A stretch of DNA of 62,294 nucleotides from Arthrobacter sp. ES3-54 (GCF_029504395.1 NZ_JAQFIF010000018.1:1-62294), one strand, 5' to 3'; counted from the first letter of the stretch, positions 33,948 through 42,414 are shown. Translations and numbers: made by a program. The notes: generated from the letters alone by a model not told the origin.

Positions 33948-34898
33948 GTGCAGCAACAACATTCCCTCCCCGCCACCCGCCAGGTCACGCCGGCGGCGCC
34001 GGGCGAATCCATCCCGGTGGTGCCGCTCCGGCACCCGCTCCGGCTCGCGATCGCCGTCGTCCTCATCCTGGTCGCGCTCAGCGCCGCCTGGGACGTGGCG
34101 GTGAACCAGCGGTACCACTGGGACGTCGTCGTCTCCTATCTCTTCGCCCCGCAGATCATGGCCGGAGCCGGGCTGACCGTCCTCCTGACCGTGGTGTCCA
34201 TGAGCGTCGGCATCGCGCTGGGCACGGTCCTGGCGGTCATGCGGCTCTCGGCAAACCCGATCGTGAGCACCATCAGCCGGGGCTATATCTGGTTCTTCCG
34301 CGGCACACCGCTGCTGGTGCAGCTGATCTTTTGGTTCAACATTGCCGCCCTGTATCCGGTGATCGCATTCGGTCTTCCCCTCGGCGGACCCTCCCTGGTC
34401 CTGGGATCGGCCAATGTGCTCATCACGCCCCTTGGCGCCGCGCTGCTGGGACTGTCCCTGAACGAGGCCGCCTACATGGCCGAGATCATCCGCGGCGGCA
34501 TCGGTTCGGTGGACAAGGGCCAGTACGACGCCGCCCGGGGCCTGGGGATGAACAGCAGCCAGCTCATGCGCCGGGTCATTCTTCCCCAGGCGATGCGTGT
34601 GGTCCTCCCGCCAACCGGCAACCAGGTCATTTCCATGCTCAAGGGCACGGCCCTGGTCAGCGTCCTGGCGATCTCGGACCTGCTGTATTCGGCCCAGATT
34701 ATCTACTCCAACAACTACCAAACCATCCCGCTGCTTATTGTCGCCAGCCTCTGGTACCTGCTGATGACAACCATCCTGAGCTTCTTCCAAACCAAACTTG
34801 AACGGCGCTATGGCCGCGGCTTCGACGCAGCGCCGCGACGGAACTTCCGTTCAAAGACCCGTTCAATGACCCGGTCAAAGACAAGGACAATACGATGA
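33948..34898 (+). CDS. Amino-acid-type ABC transporter permease
   Basis: A 316-residue permease. The GTG at 33948 has AGGAGGT eight bases upstream, whereas the GTG at 33939 lies inside that site. About five or six membrane helices; GLTVLLTVVSMSVGIALGTVLAVMRLS is the first permease block, and GQYDAARGLGMNSSQLMRRVILPQAMRVVLPPTGNQV is the coupling loop. The C-terminus is Arg/Ser/Thr-rich. The stop overlaps the ATPase start. Confidence 0.92.
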   Translation: MQQQHSLPATRQVTPAAPGESIPVVPLRHPLRLAIAVVLILVALSAAWDVAVNQRYHWDVVVSYLFAPQIMAGAGLTVLLTVVSMSVGIALGTVLAVMRLSANPIVSTISRGYIWFFRGTPLLVQLIFWFNIAALYPVIAFGLPLGGPSLVLGSANVLITPLGAALLGLSLNEAAYMAEIIRGGIGSVDKGQYDAARGLGMNSSQLMRRVILPQAMRVVLPPTGNQVISMLKGTALVSVLAISDLLYSAQIIYSNNYQTIPLLIVASLWYLLMTTILSFFQTKLERRYGRGFDAAPRRNFRSKTRSMTRSKTRTIR

Positions 34899-35659
34899 AC
34901 ACCGCCATGGTGGAAGCCCAGGGCGTCCGCAAGAGCTTCGGCTCAACGGAAATCCTCAAGGGCATTGATCTCAGGGTCGAACGCGGCTCGGTGACCTGCC
35001 TGATCGGCCCGTCCGGTTCCGGAAAAACGACCTTCCTGCGCTGCATCAACCACCTGGAAAAGGTCGACGCCGGACGCCTGTACGTGGACGAACAGCTGGT
35101 CGGCTACGCCGAGCGCAACGGACGGCTCTACGAGATGAAAGAACGGCAGACGGCACGCTCGCGACGGACCGCAGGAATGGTGTTCCAACGCTTCAACCTG
35201 TTCCCGCACATGACCGTGCTGGAGAACATCGTGGAAGCGCCCGTTCATGTCCTGGGCCGTCCCCGGAGCGAGGTCACCGCCGAGGCACAGACCCTGCTGG
35301 ACCGCGTCGGACTCGGCGACAGGGGGCACTCCTACCCCCAGGAGCTCTCCGGCGGGCAGCAGCAGCGGATCGCGATTGCGCGCGCACTGGCCATGAAACC
35401 CCGGCTCATGCTCTTCGACGAACCAACATCGGCGCTCGATCCGGAGCTGGTGGGCGAGGTGCTCGACGTCATGAAGTCCCTGGCCGAGGCCGGGATGACC
35501 ATGGTGGTGGTGACGCACGAGCTCGGCTTCGCCCGTCAGGTCAGCGACCAGGTGGTCTTCATGGACCAGGGAGTCGTGGTCGAAAGCGGGGCCCCGGCCG
35601 ATGTACTGGGCAACCCGCAGCACGAACGCACACAGGCCTTTCTCTCAAAGGTCCTCTAG
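34895..35659 (+). CDS. Amino-acid-type ABC transporter ATP-binding protein
   Basis: A 254-residue GlnQ-like ATPase. Walker A is IGPSGSGKTT, the Q-loop sits in GMVFQRFNLFPHM, the signature is LSGGQQQRIAIARALAMKP and Walker B is LMLFDEPTSALDPE with the His switch in VVVTHEL. It completes the importer with the preceding permease and binding protein. Confidence 0.93.
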   Translation: MNTAMVEAQGVRKSFGSTEILKGIDLRVERGSVTCLIGPSGSGKTTFLRCINHLEKVDAGRLYVDEQLVGYAERNGRLYEMKERQTARSRRTAGMVFQRFNLFPHMTVLENIVEAPVHVLGRPRSEVTAEAQTLLDRVGLGDRGHSYPQELSGGQQQRIAIARALAMKPRLMLFDEPTSALDPELVGEVLDVMKSLAEAGMTMVVVTHELGFARQVSDQVVFMDQGVVVESGAPADVLGNPQHERTQAFLSKVL

Positions 35660-35688
35660 AACAACAGCCATCGACCATCAGCAATTCG

Positions 35689-35708
35689 GGCCGGCCAGCA
35701 GGCCGGCC
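35689..35708 (+). terminator. Small hairpin between the ATPase gene and ridA
   Basis: GGCCGGCC-AGCA-GGCCGGCC is a perfect eight-base stem inside the operon. It may reduce ridA transcription or stabilise the upstream mRNA. Confidence 0.5.
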
Positions 35709-35728
35709 GCCTGAAAGGACACAGCTCC

Positions 35729-36109
35729 ATGCCGCGACAGCAGATCAGCACCGACCTCGCGCCCAGCCCGGCGGGCCCCTATTCCCAGGCCATCGCCGCC
35801 AACGGGTTCCTCTACGCTGCCGGCCAGACGCCGCACCACCCGGACACCGGCGAAACCGTCGGCACCACCATTGAAGAACAGACCGCGCAGACCATGAAGA
35901 ACCTGGCCGCCGTCCTTGGCGGGCACGGCCTGGACTTCTCCCACGTGATCAAGGCAACCGTGCATCTGCACCACCCGGGACGGGACTTTGACGGGTTCAA
36001 CGCCATCTACGCAGCGTTCATCGAGGCTCCCTACCCTGCGCGAACCACGGTGGGATCGTTTCTGGGGGACTTCCTGGTCGAGATCGACGTCGTCGCGGCC
36101 ATTCCCTAA
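35729..36109 (+). CDS. RidA family enamine/imine deaminase
   Basis: A 126-residue Rid protein. The opening motif PSPAGPYSQAI and the central GQTPHHPDTG fit the family. The C-terminal arginine typical of active RidA is seen in PYPARTTVGSFL, and Glu near the end (LVEIDVVAAIP) is present. Family members hydrolyse reactive imines and enamines produced by flavin amino-acid oxidases and PLP enzymes. Its place after the flavin oxidase and importer genes suggests clearing of such intermediates. Confidence 0.9.
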   Translation: MPRQQISTDLAPSPAGPYSQAIAANGFLYAAGQTPHHPDTGETVGTTIEEQTAQTMKNLAAVLGGHGLDFSHVIKATVHLHHPGRDFDGFNAIYAAFIEAPYPARTTVGSFLGDFLVEIDVVAAIP

Positions 36110-36150
36110 CGGCCTCCGGGAACTCGCTGAAGAGTGATCGCTCTGCCATG

Positions 36151-36202
36151 GCCGGGAGTGTCCGTTGAACTGTGGATCCACAGTTCAACGGATACTCCCG
36201 GC
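36151..36202. terminator. 52-base near-perfect palindrome between convergent genes
   Basis: Two 26-base arms with one mismatch meet without a loop around a GGATCC centre. It lies between the ridA gene and the leftward lipoprotein gene, so a bidirectional terminator is likely. The core TTGAACTG is also found in the inverted repeat at 8085-8146. Confidence 0.7.
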
Positions 36203-36236
36203 GTTTGTGAGCGCATTCAGCGGGCTGGGACCGGGC

Positions 36237-36827
36237 TCAGTGGGTGGGACTGGGGCTGGCGGAGGGGCTGGACGAGGACGGACTGGTCTCGGGTGTGCCC
36301 GGCGAAGCTGTGCTCCCGGGTTGTGTGGTTGATGGGGAGCCGGGCGCCGCGGGCATGTAGGACTGATATTCGGGCAGCGTGGAGTCGAGGACCGGGAGTT
36401 GTACATCGGCGGACGTGCCTGTGGCGTCTTCGCTGACGCGGACCGTGACCATGGAGCCGGGGGGTCCCGCCGTGGGGTCCAGCATCATGGCCGGCGGTTG
36501 GGCCAGGGAGGTGTACCCGTTGGCCTTGACCGGAATCGATACCTTCGGCCCTGTTGCCCCTGTTATGGTGACGATCGCGTCCGTTGAGGACGTGTTGAAG
36601 ACGGTTCCGATGATCCGGCCGGGCTGGTCCGCGCCGTGGGAAAGGATGAGCATGTCCGTCAGCTTCATCGCACCGACCACCGTATTGATCCCGTTGGTCG
36701 CCGGCGTGATCTTCGTGGTTTCTGCTGGATTGTCGTAGGAGCAGCTGGCCCCAGCGAGAAGAACCACACCTATCGAGAGAGCGGCGGCCGCATACCTTAT
36801 CCCTGCCAGCAAGGTTGTAGTGGCCAC
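36237..36827 (-). CDS. Exported hypothetical protein, possibly LpqE/PCuAC-like
   Basis: The GTG at 36827 has AGGAG seven bases upstream; the much longer frame extending into the ArsR gene is rejected. The 196-residue product begins with a signal peptide ending near VVLLAGASC, a weak lipobox. The middle (AMKLTDMLILSHG, GRIIGTVFNTSSTDAIVTI, VSIPVKANGYTSL) is an all-beta domain recalling LpqE or copper-chaperone-like exported proteins of Actinobacteria. The last 45 residues are a Ser/Pro/Thr-rich linker. Conserved Met/His copper ligands are not clear, so the metal role is doubtful. Confidence 0.75.
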   Translation of the reverse strand: MATTTLLAGIRYAAAALSIGVVLLAGASCSYDNPAETTKITPATNGINTVVGAMKLTDMLILSHGADQPGRIIGTVFNTSSTDAIVTITGATGPKVSIPVKANGYTSLAQPPAMMLDPTAGPPGSMVTVRVSEDATGTSADVQLPVLDSTLPEYQSYMPAAPGSPSTTQPGSTASPGTPETSPSSSSPSASPSPTH

Positions 36828-36931
36828 AGCCGGCTCCTCTCGGCAGAACGTTGACTGGATACCCCCGATTATGGGCCGGGTCCGCGCCGAAATCGAGAGA
36901 CTGTGTGCATGAAGGCGGGAGCAGAAATCCC

Positions 36932-36994
36932 TTGACGCGCGGGCGGTCGCAGGAGCATATTTAACACATCGGTTAATTAGCGGGAGTGTTAAAT
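36932..36994 (+). promoter_or_regulatory. Promoter and ArsR-type operator of the arsR-SRPBCC pair
   Basis: TTGACG (36932-36937) and CATATT form a plausible promoter with an 18-base spacer. A perfect nine-base inverted repeat ATTTAACAC (36959-36967)/GTGTTAAAT (36986-36994), with GGTTAAT in the middle, overlaps the -10 and start region and fits ArsR-type autoregulation. Confidence 0.7.
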
Positions 36995-37014
36995 ACGAAG
37001 GGCGCGCAACCCAG

Positions 37015-37386
37015 ATGCCAACGGATCGGCTCAGCCTGATCTTCTCGGCACTCGCCGACCCTACCCGCAGGGCCATCCTGGCCCGGCTGGCTGAGGGCGA
37101 GGCCACCGTGAATGAGCTGGCCGAGCCCTTCGACATCAGCCTCCCTGCGGTCTCCCGCCACCTCAAGGTGCTGGAAGCCGCCGGGTTGATCACCCGGAGC
37201 CGGAACGCGCAGTGGCGCTCCTCGAAGCTCGAGGCCGCACCGCTGCGCGAGGTTGCCGAATACATGGAAGAGTACAGGCGCTTCTGGGATGCCAGCTTCA
37301 GTCGTCTCGATGCGCATTTGCGGAAGATCCAGCAAGTTCCCAAGAATCAGGAGCCAGGCAATGAGCACGCAGCAGAACACCCATGA
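37015..37386 (+). CDS. ArsR family transcriptional regulator
   Basis: A 123-residue winged-helix regulator (LIFSALADPTRRAILARLAEGE; FDISLPAVSRHLKVLEAAGLITR). It lacks the metal-binding cysteines of arsenic sensors and belongs to the group paired with SRPBCC proteins. It overlaps the downstream SRPBCC gene by 26 bases, so the two are co-translated. The signal is unknown. Confidence 0.9.
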   Translation: MPTDRLSLIFSALADPTRRAILARLAEGEATVNELAEPFDISLPAVSRHLKVLEAAGLITRSRNAQWRSSKLEAAPLREVAEYMEEYRRFWDASFSRLDAHLRKIQQVPKNQEPGNEHAAEHP

Positions 37387-37828
37387 GTCCCACATCCTCA
37401 CTATGACCAGGGAGTTCGATGCTCCCTGCGAACTGGTCTTCGACGCCTTTACCGATCCGGACCAGCTCGCCGCTTGGTTCGGCCCCGTAGGGGTGGACTC
37501 GCCCCGGGACCGGATCGTGGTGGAGCCCCGTGTCGGGGGCGCGTGGCAGCTGGTCATGGTCTGGGAGGAGGCCGGCGTCGCCAAGGAGGGGCCAATCGAC
37601 GCCGTGATCTCCGTCTACGACCCGCCGTCGCTCCTGGTGGCCACCCAGCGGGCGGAGCCCGACGCCGGCATCCCCGTCCGGACCGAAATGCGGCTGGAGT
37701 TCGAGGACCTGGGCGGCCGGACCCGGCTGCACCTCACCCAAGGCCCCTTCGGGAGCGCCGAATTTGTGGACATGACGCGCGACGGCTGGGGCACCTCGTT
37801 CACCAAGCTCGACACGGTCCTGGCCTAG
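37361..37828 (+). CDS. SRPBCC (AHSA1-like) domain protein
   Basis: A 155-residue START-like protein. The start at 37361 has AGGAG upstream and lies inside the ArsR gene. Family features are LTMTREFDAPCELVFDAFTDPDQLAAWFGP at the N-terminus and TLHLTQG-like strands (RLHLTQGPFG) near the C-terminus, with a final amphipathic helix. These proteins bind hydrophobic ligands; here it may be an effector-linked partner of the ArsR protein. Confidence 0.88.
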   Translation: MSTQQNTHESHILTMTREFDAPCELVFDAFTDPDQLAAWFGPVGVDSPRDRIVVEPRVGGAWQLVMVWEEAGVAKEGPIDAVISVYDPPSLLVATQRAEPDAGIPVRTEMRLEFEDLGGRTRLHLTQGPFGSAEFVDMTRDGWGTSFTKLDTVLA

Positions 37829-37953
37829 ACGCAGCGCCTCAGCGAGGGCAGGGCGACTCCCGCCAGACCGCGGATGACACTCAGAGGGGAGTTTGTTTAC
37901 TGATTTGAGGATCACAGTGCCCATATTTTCCGCAAATAGGAGATTATGGAGCT

Positions 37954-38364
37954 ATGCCGAAAATTCGCGTATCAGAAGCAGCACGTTTTCTCGGGGTCAG
38001 TGACGACACCGTCCGGCGCTGGACCGAGAACGGGATCCTCACCCCGGTGAAGGACGACTCCGGGCGGCTGGCCGTGGACGGTCTGGAGCTTGCCCATCTC
38101 GCCCGCGACCAGGCCCAGCTTCCCGAGGACCCCACCCGGGTGGGGTCCTCGGCCCGCAACCGGTTCGTCGGCCTGGTCACGGGCATCACCGCGGACAAAG
38201 TCATGGCCCAGGTTGAGTTGCAGTGCGGTCCCTTCCGGGTTGTGTCCTTGATGAGCAGCGAAGCCGTCCGGGAACTGGGCCTGGAACTCGGATCTGTCGC
38301 CACCGCCGTGGTCAAGGCCACCACGGTCATCATCGAAACGCCCCACGGAAAGAGCGTCATATGA
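37954..38364 (+). CDS. Helix-turn-helix/TOBE molybdate-responsive regulator or molybdate-binding protein
   Basis: A 136-residue protein with an excisionase/MerR-like helix-turn-helix (VSEAARFLGVSDDTVRRWTENG, residues 6-28) and a Mop/TOBE domain at about 68-133 (SARNRFVGLVTGITADKVMAQVEL). The combination is characteristic of actinobacterial regulators placed in front of modABC, which sense molybdate through the Mop domain. Its stop overlaps the modA start (ATGA). A 28-base perfect palindrome at 38124-38151 encodes the linker between the two domains. Confidence 0.88.
   Translation: MPKIRVSEAARFLGVSDDTVRRWTENGILTPVKDDSGRLAVDGLELAHLARDQAQLPEDPTRVGSSARNRFVGLVTGITADKVMAQVELQCGPFRVVSLMSSEAVRELGLELGSVATAVVKATTVIIETPHGKSVI
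38124..38151. repeat. 28-base perfect palindrome inside the mod regulator gene
   Basis: CGAGGACCCCACCC followed by its exact complement encodes the inter-domain linker PEDPTRVGSS. Confidence 0.85.
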
Positions 38365-39167
38365 GCACGCCCCGCAAACTCGCCACCGCGCTGCTGGTCG
38401 CCGGCGTCCTGACCGCGGCCCTGGCAGGCTGCGCCTCCGGGGCGCCCGGCGCAACAGGAACCGCCTCGACCGGCGGCGAGACCCCCAAACTTTCTCGAAC
38501 GATCACCGTCTTCGCCGCGGCCTCGCTGAAATCGACCTTCACCCAGCTGGCCAGCGACTTCGAAGCCAAGCACCCCGGCACCAAGATCACCCTGAACTTC
38601 GCAGGGTCCTCGGACCTGGTCACCCAGATCACCCAGGGCGCCCCGGCCGACGTCTTCGCCTCCGCCGACGCCGAGAACATGGACAAGCTGACCGACGCGA
38701 AACTGACCCACGGTGCCCCGGCCAACTTCGCCACGAACGTCCTGGAGATCGCGGTCCCGCCGTCCAACCCGGCGTCGATCAGCACCTTCGCGGACCTGGC
38801 CAGGCCGGGCGTGAAGGTGGTGGTCTGCGCACCCCAGGTTCCCTGCGGCACCGCGACCGAAACGGTCGAAAATGCCACCGGCACCACCTTGGCACCGGTC
38901 AGCGAGGAATCCTCGGTCACCGATGTCCTAGGCAAGGTCACCTCCGGTGAGGCCGACGCCGGGCTGGTCTATGTCACGGACGTCAAGACCGCCGGCGACA
39001 AGGTTAAGGGCATTCCCTTCGCCGAGTCGGACCAGGCTGTAAACACCTACCCGATCGCCGCCGTCGGCACGAGCAAGAACAAGGAGCTGGCCGCTGCCTT
39101 CATCGCCACGGTCACCGGCAGCGAGGGCAAGAAAGTCCTGAGCGACGCCGGCTTCGGCACCCCGTAG
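38361..39167 (+). CDS. modA: Molybdate ABC transporter substrate-binding lipoprotein ModA
   Basis: A 268-residue binding protein. Signal peptide with lipobox LALAGC near residue 24. The mature part begins ITVFAAASLKSTFTQLASDFEAKHPG, the family signature, and includes LNFAGSSDLVTQITQGAPADVFASADAENMD, which carries the oxyanion-binding Ser residues, plus VVVCAPQVPCGTATE. The start overlaps the regulator stop by four bases. It captures molybdate (or tungstate) for the ModBC importer. Confidence 0.93.
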   Translation: MSTPRKLATALLVAGVLTAALAGCASGAPGATGTASTGGETPKLSRTITVFAAASLKSTFTQLASDFEAKHPGTKITLNFAGSSDLVTQITQGAPADVFASADAENMDKLTDAKLTHGAPANFATNVLEIAVPPSNPASISTFADLARPGVKVVVCAPQVPCGTATETVENATGTTLAPVSEESSVTDVLGKVTSGEADAGLVYVTDVKTAGDKVKGIPFAESDQAVNTYPIAAVGTSKNKELAAAFIATVTGSEGKKVLSDAGFGTP

Positions 39168-39175
39168 AGGGCCGC

Positions 39176-39997
39176 ATGAATCGACGCAGCGGCACCGGGT
39201 ACACCGGCATCCCGCCATGGATCTACGCCATCGCGGCGGCAGGGGCAGTCTTCGTCCTGCTGCCGCTGGTGGCCATGGTGGCCAAGGTCAACTGGCCGCA
39301 GTTCATCCCGCTGATCACCTCCGAATCTTCACTGACTGCCCTCGGCCTGAGCCTGCGCACCTCGGCAGCGAGCACCGCCGCCTGCATCGTCCTCGGTGTG
39401 CCGCTGGCACTCGTCCTTGCCCGGAGCCCGTTCCCGGGCCAGCGGCTGCTGAGGGCCTTCGTCCTGCTGCCCCTGGTCCTGCCTCCCGTGGTGGGCGGCA
39501 TCGCCCTGCTCTACACCTTCGGACGCCAGGGACTCCTGGGCAGAAGCCTCGAATTGGCCGGCATCCAGATCGCCTTCTCCACCACCGCCGTCGTCCTCGC
39601 CCAGACGTTCGTCGCCCTGCCGTTCCTGGTGGTCAGCCTCGAAGGCGCGCTGCGCACCGCGGGCAACAAATACGAGGCGGTCGCCGCGACGCTCGGGGCA
39701 CGCCCGAGCACTGTGCTGCGCCGTGTGACCATCCCGCTCGTGCTGCCCGGTCTGGCCTCCGGCGCCGTGTTGTCATTCGCCCGCAGCCTGGGCGAATTTG
39801 GCGCAACCCTGACCTTCGCCGGCAGCCTGCAGGGCGTCACCCGCACCCTCCCGTTGGAGATCTATTTGCAACGCGAAACCGACGCCGACGCCGCCGTCGC
39901 GCTCTCCCTCCTGCTGGTCGCCGTGGCGGTCGCCGTCGTCGGACTCTCCTACCGGCGCCCGCGCGTCGAAGCAGCACCGGAAGGGGTATTCCGGTGA
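39176..39997 (+). CDS. modB: Molybdate ABC transporter permease ModB
   Basis: A 273-residue permease with five or six membrane helices. The coupling loop is KYEAVAATLGARPSTVLRRVTIPLVLPGLASGAVLSFARSLGEFGATLTFAG, whose EFGAT ending is typical of ModB. The start lies eight bases after modA; the stop overlaps the modC start. Confidence 0.93.
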   Translation: MNRRSGTGYTGIPPWIYAIAAAGAVFVLLPLVAMVAKVNWPQFIPLITSESSLTALGLSLRTSAASTAACIVLGVPLALVLARSPFPGQRLLRAFVLLPLVLPPVVGGIALLYTFGRQGLLGRSLELAGIQIAFSTTAVVLAQTFVALPFLVVSLEGALRTAGNKYEAVAATLGARPSTVLRRVTIPLVLPGLASGAVLSFARSLGEFGATLTFAGSLQGVTRTLPLEIYLQRETDADAAVALSLLLVAVAVAVVGLSYRRPRVEAAPEGVFR

Positions 39998-41043
39998 CCT
40001 TTGAGCTGGACGCAACGCTCGCGGCGCGGGGCTTCGAGGTCTCCCTCAGCCTCGGGCCGGCCGAGACCATCGCCATCCTCGGCCCGAACGGTGCCGGGAA
40101 ATCGACCCTGCTCTCGATCATCTCCGGGCTGCTGCGCCCCGATTCGGGCAAGGCCGTGCTGGGCGGCAGGGTCCTGTTCGACCTGGCGGCTGACAAGAAC
40201 ATTTGGCGGGCACCGCACACCAGGGGCACGGCGCTCCTGGCCCAGGAAGCCCTCCTCTTCCCCCACCTCAGCGCCCTGGACAACGTCGCGTTCGGGCCCC
40301 GCAGCGCCGGCGCGTCCAGCGCCGCGGCCCGCGAAACGGGCATGCACTGGCTCACCGAAGTCGACGCCGGGGACCTCGCCTCGCGGCGTCCCGGGCAGCT
40401 CTCCGGCGGCCAGGCCCAGCGCGTGGCCGTGGCCCGCGCCCTCGCCGCCAACCCCGAGCTGCTGCTGCTCGACGAACCCATGGCCGCCCTCGACATCCAT
40501 GCGGCCCCGCTGCTCCGCCGGCTCCTCAAGCGCGTCCTCGCCGGCCGCAGGGCCATCATCATCACCCACGACATCCTGGACGCCCTGATGCTGGCGGACC
40601 GGGTGATCGTCCTCGAGGACGGCCGGATCAGCGAGGCAGGACCCACCCGCGACGTCCTCGAAAAGCCACGCAGCCGGTTCGCCGCGGGCCTCGCCGGGCT
40701 GAACCTGGTGGCCGGCACGGTCAGCGACGCCGGCGTCACCACCGACCAGGGGATGGTGGTCGCGGGCCACCACGACGGCACCGTCGCTCCAGGGCAGGAC
40801 GGCGTGGCGGTGTTTCCGCCCTCGGCCGTGTCCGTGTTCCTCACCGAAGAGCACGGCAGTCCGCGGAACTCATTTCCGGTGAGAATCACGGACCTCGAGC
40901 CGCACGGTGACCAGATCCGCGTCCATGCCGGCGGCCTCTCGGCTGACATCACCCCGGCCGCGTCAGCCGACCTTGGCCTCACCCCCGGCATGACCGTCTA
41001 CTTCGTCATCAAGGCCGCCGCCATCGCCATCTACCCGGCGTAA
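39994..41043 (+). CDS. modC: Molybdate ABC transporter ATP-binding protein ModC
   Basis: A 349-residue ATPase with a GTG start overlapping the modB stop (GTGA). Walker A is LGPNGAGKST, the signature is LSGGQAQRVAVARALAANP and Walker B is LLLLDEPMAALD. The C-terminal part (about 285-349, SPRNSFPVRITDLEPHGDQIRVHAGG) is a TOBE/Mop domain that lets ModC sense molybdate. Long stretches are GC-rich, which is why large shadow frames occur on the other strand. Confidence 0.93.
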   Translation: MTFELDATLAARGFEVSLSLGPAETIAILGPNGAGKSTLLSIISGLLRPDSGKAVLGGRVLFDLAADKNIWRAPHTRGTALLAQEALLFPHLSALDNVAFGPRSAGASSAAARETGMHWLTEVDAGDLASRRPGQLSGGQAQRVAVARALAANPELLLLDEPMAALDIHAAPLLRRLLKRVLAGRRAIIITHDILDALMLADRVIVLEDGRISEAGPTRDVLEKPRSRFAAGLAGLNLVAGTVSDAGVTTDQGMVVAGHHDGTVAPGQDGVAVFPPSAVSVFLTEEHGSPRNSFPVRITDLEPHGDQIRVHAGGLSADITPAASADLGLTPGMTVYFVIKAAAIAIYPA

Positions 41044-41197
41044 GCAGCGGCAGGGGAGCGGGCCGGGAGCGGCACAATGGGTATCGCGGCGGCGGGACCG
41101 GCTTACGGACGTTTCGGTCAGCGGAGTAGTCTCGGTGCCGGGCGCTGCCGGCGCTGACCGATTCCGGGAGAAGCCGATTCTGGCAGAAGGGAAAGCT

Positions 41198-41629
41198 ATG
41201 ACTGGGAAATATGTAGCGACGTCGACCATCACCATCGAGGCGCCCGCAGGACGCGTATGGTCCGTACTCACCGACCCTGCCGCCATCAAGGAGTTCATGT
41301 TCGGCACCGATGTCGTGACCGACTGGACCGTCGGCGGCCCCATCGTGTGGCGCGGCGTTTGGGACGGCAAGACGTACGAGGACAGGGGCAGCGTCCTGGA
41401 GGTCGAACCCGGCCGACGGCTGGTCGTCACGCACTTCAGCCCGCTGAGCGGCCAGGAGGATGTGCCCGAAAACTACCACACGCTCACCTGGACGCTCGAG
41501 GACCAGTCCGGTACGACAGATTTCACGCTCTCGCAGGACAACAATGCAAGTGCCGAGGATGTCGAGCACTCGAAGGGCATGTGGGACAGCCTCGTGAAGA
41601 GCGTGAAAGCAATCGCCGAACGGCAATAG
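41198..41629 (+). CDS. SRPBCC (AHSA1/polyketide cyclase-like) domain protein
   Basis: A 143-residue START-like protein. The ATG at 41198 follows AAGGGA. It begins YVATSTITIEAPAGRVWSVLTDPAAIKEFMFG and continues with VVTDWTVGGPIVWRGVWDGKTYEDRG, a standard AHSA1 pattern. It is not preceded by an ArsR gene, unlike the two other SRPBCC genes in this window. Its ligand is unknown. Confidence 0.88.
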   Translation: MTGKYVATSTITIEAPAGRVWSVLTDPAAIKEFMFGTDVVTDWTVGGPIVWRGVWDGKTYEDRGSVLEVEPGRRLVVTHFSPLSGQEDVPENYHTLTWTLEDQSGTTDFTLSQDNNASAEDVEHSKGMWDSLVKSVKAIAERQ

Positions 41630-41768
41630 TCAGAGCGGGAAGAATCCGGGCGGGAATAGCCCAGGCTCGAATAGCCCGGGCGGGAATAGCCAGTTCGGGC
41701 GCCGGTGACTACTGCTGCCGCGCGTGTCGGCTGCTGCAGCGAGTGTCGGCCACAGCAGCGGGTGTTGG

Positions 41769-42341
41769 CTAGGGCAGCCGCGACGGGCGCAGCAGTGTGG
41801 GGATGCCTGCCTGTCCCGGGTCGAGCGGCACGGGGCTGACCAGCACGGCCGGCCCGCGGCTCAGCAGGCCGTCCGAGAGCGGCTGGCAGCGCACGCCTCC
41901 CCGTCCGCGCATGGCGGCGTGCGCGCCAGGAGCCAGCATCCGGTCCATCCAGGCGCAGGGATGGGCAGGCCGTCCGGCCCGGAGCCGGACCACGTCTCCC
42001 CTTGATTCGAGCGCGAAGTCCTGGCCGAGCAGGGGAGCGAGGTGCGCGCCTCTAAGGACCACATTGCGCCGGGTCAGGAGCGCGTCGAAGGGCCCGACTC
42101 CCAGCTCCTCGGCCATCGCTTCAAGGGCCTCTATTGAGAGCAGGGTGACGGCGGCGTCCATGTGGGCGGCCTTGCCGAAGAACCGGTCGCCGACGATTCC
42201 CTTGCCGGCCACCAGCTCCACCCGGTCCGCGTCTGTGGTGGGGACTTGGGCTGCACCATCGCGTGCGCGGCCGAAGTACGCGTGTGCCGGGGACACGAGG
42301 AGGTGCAGGACCTCGACGTCGTACCTGTAGCTTGCCATCAT
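41769..42341 (-). CDS. MOSC domain protein
   Basis: A 190-residue stand-alone MOSC protein. VELVAGKGIVGDRFFGKA is the conserved opening of the domain. TRRNVVLRGAHLAPLLGQDFAL is the second block. The cysteine in RAGRPAHPCAWMDRM is the one thought to carry sulfur for molybdenum cofactor in the family. It lies 0.7 kb from modABC, which fits molybdenum metabolism, but the genes face each other. Either of two adjacent ATGs (42341, 42338) may be used. Confidence 0.88.
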   Translation of the reverse strand: MMASYRYDVEVLHLLVSPAHAYFGRARDGAAQVPTTDADRVELVAGKGIVGDRFFGKAAHMDAAVTLLSIEALEAMAEELGVGPFDALLTRRNVVLRGAHLAPLLGQDFALESRGDVVRLRAGRPAHPCAWMDRMLAPGAHAAMRGRGGVRCQPLSDGLLSRGPAVLVSPVPLDPGQAGIPTLLRPSRLP

Positions 42342-42414
42342 GCCCTAAAACTATCCTTCATCGACGGGTCGGGGCACCCCGAGGGTCGCGGGCCGGCGGC
42401 GGTGGCGGGGCCGA

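Noticed and set aside
36237..37343. Full-length 368-codon minus-strand protein covering the ArsR gene
   Set aside because: The N-terminal half is a shadow of the ArsR gene; a GTG with good ribosome site at 36827 starts a normal signal peptide.
39217..39993. N-terminal extension of the modC frame through modB
   Set aside because: The extension is Arg/Pro-rich shadow sequence of modB; the GTG at 39994 overlaps the modB stop and starts a normal ModC.
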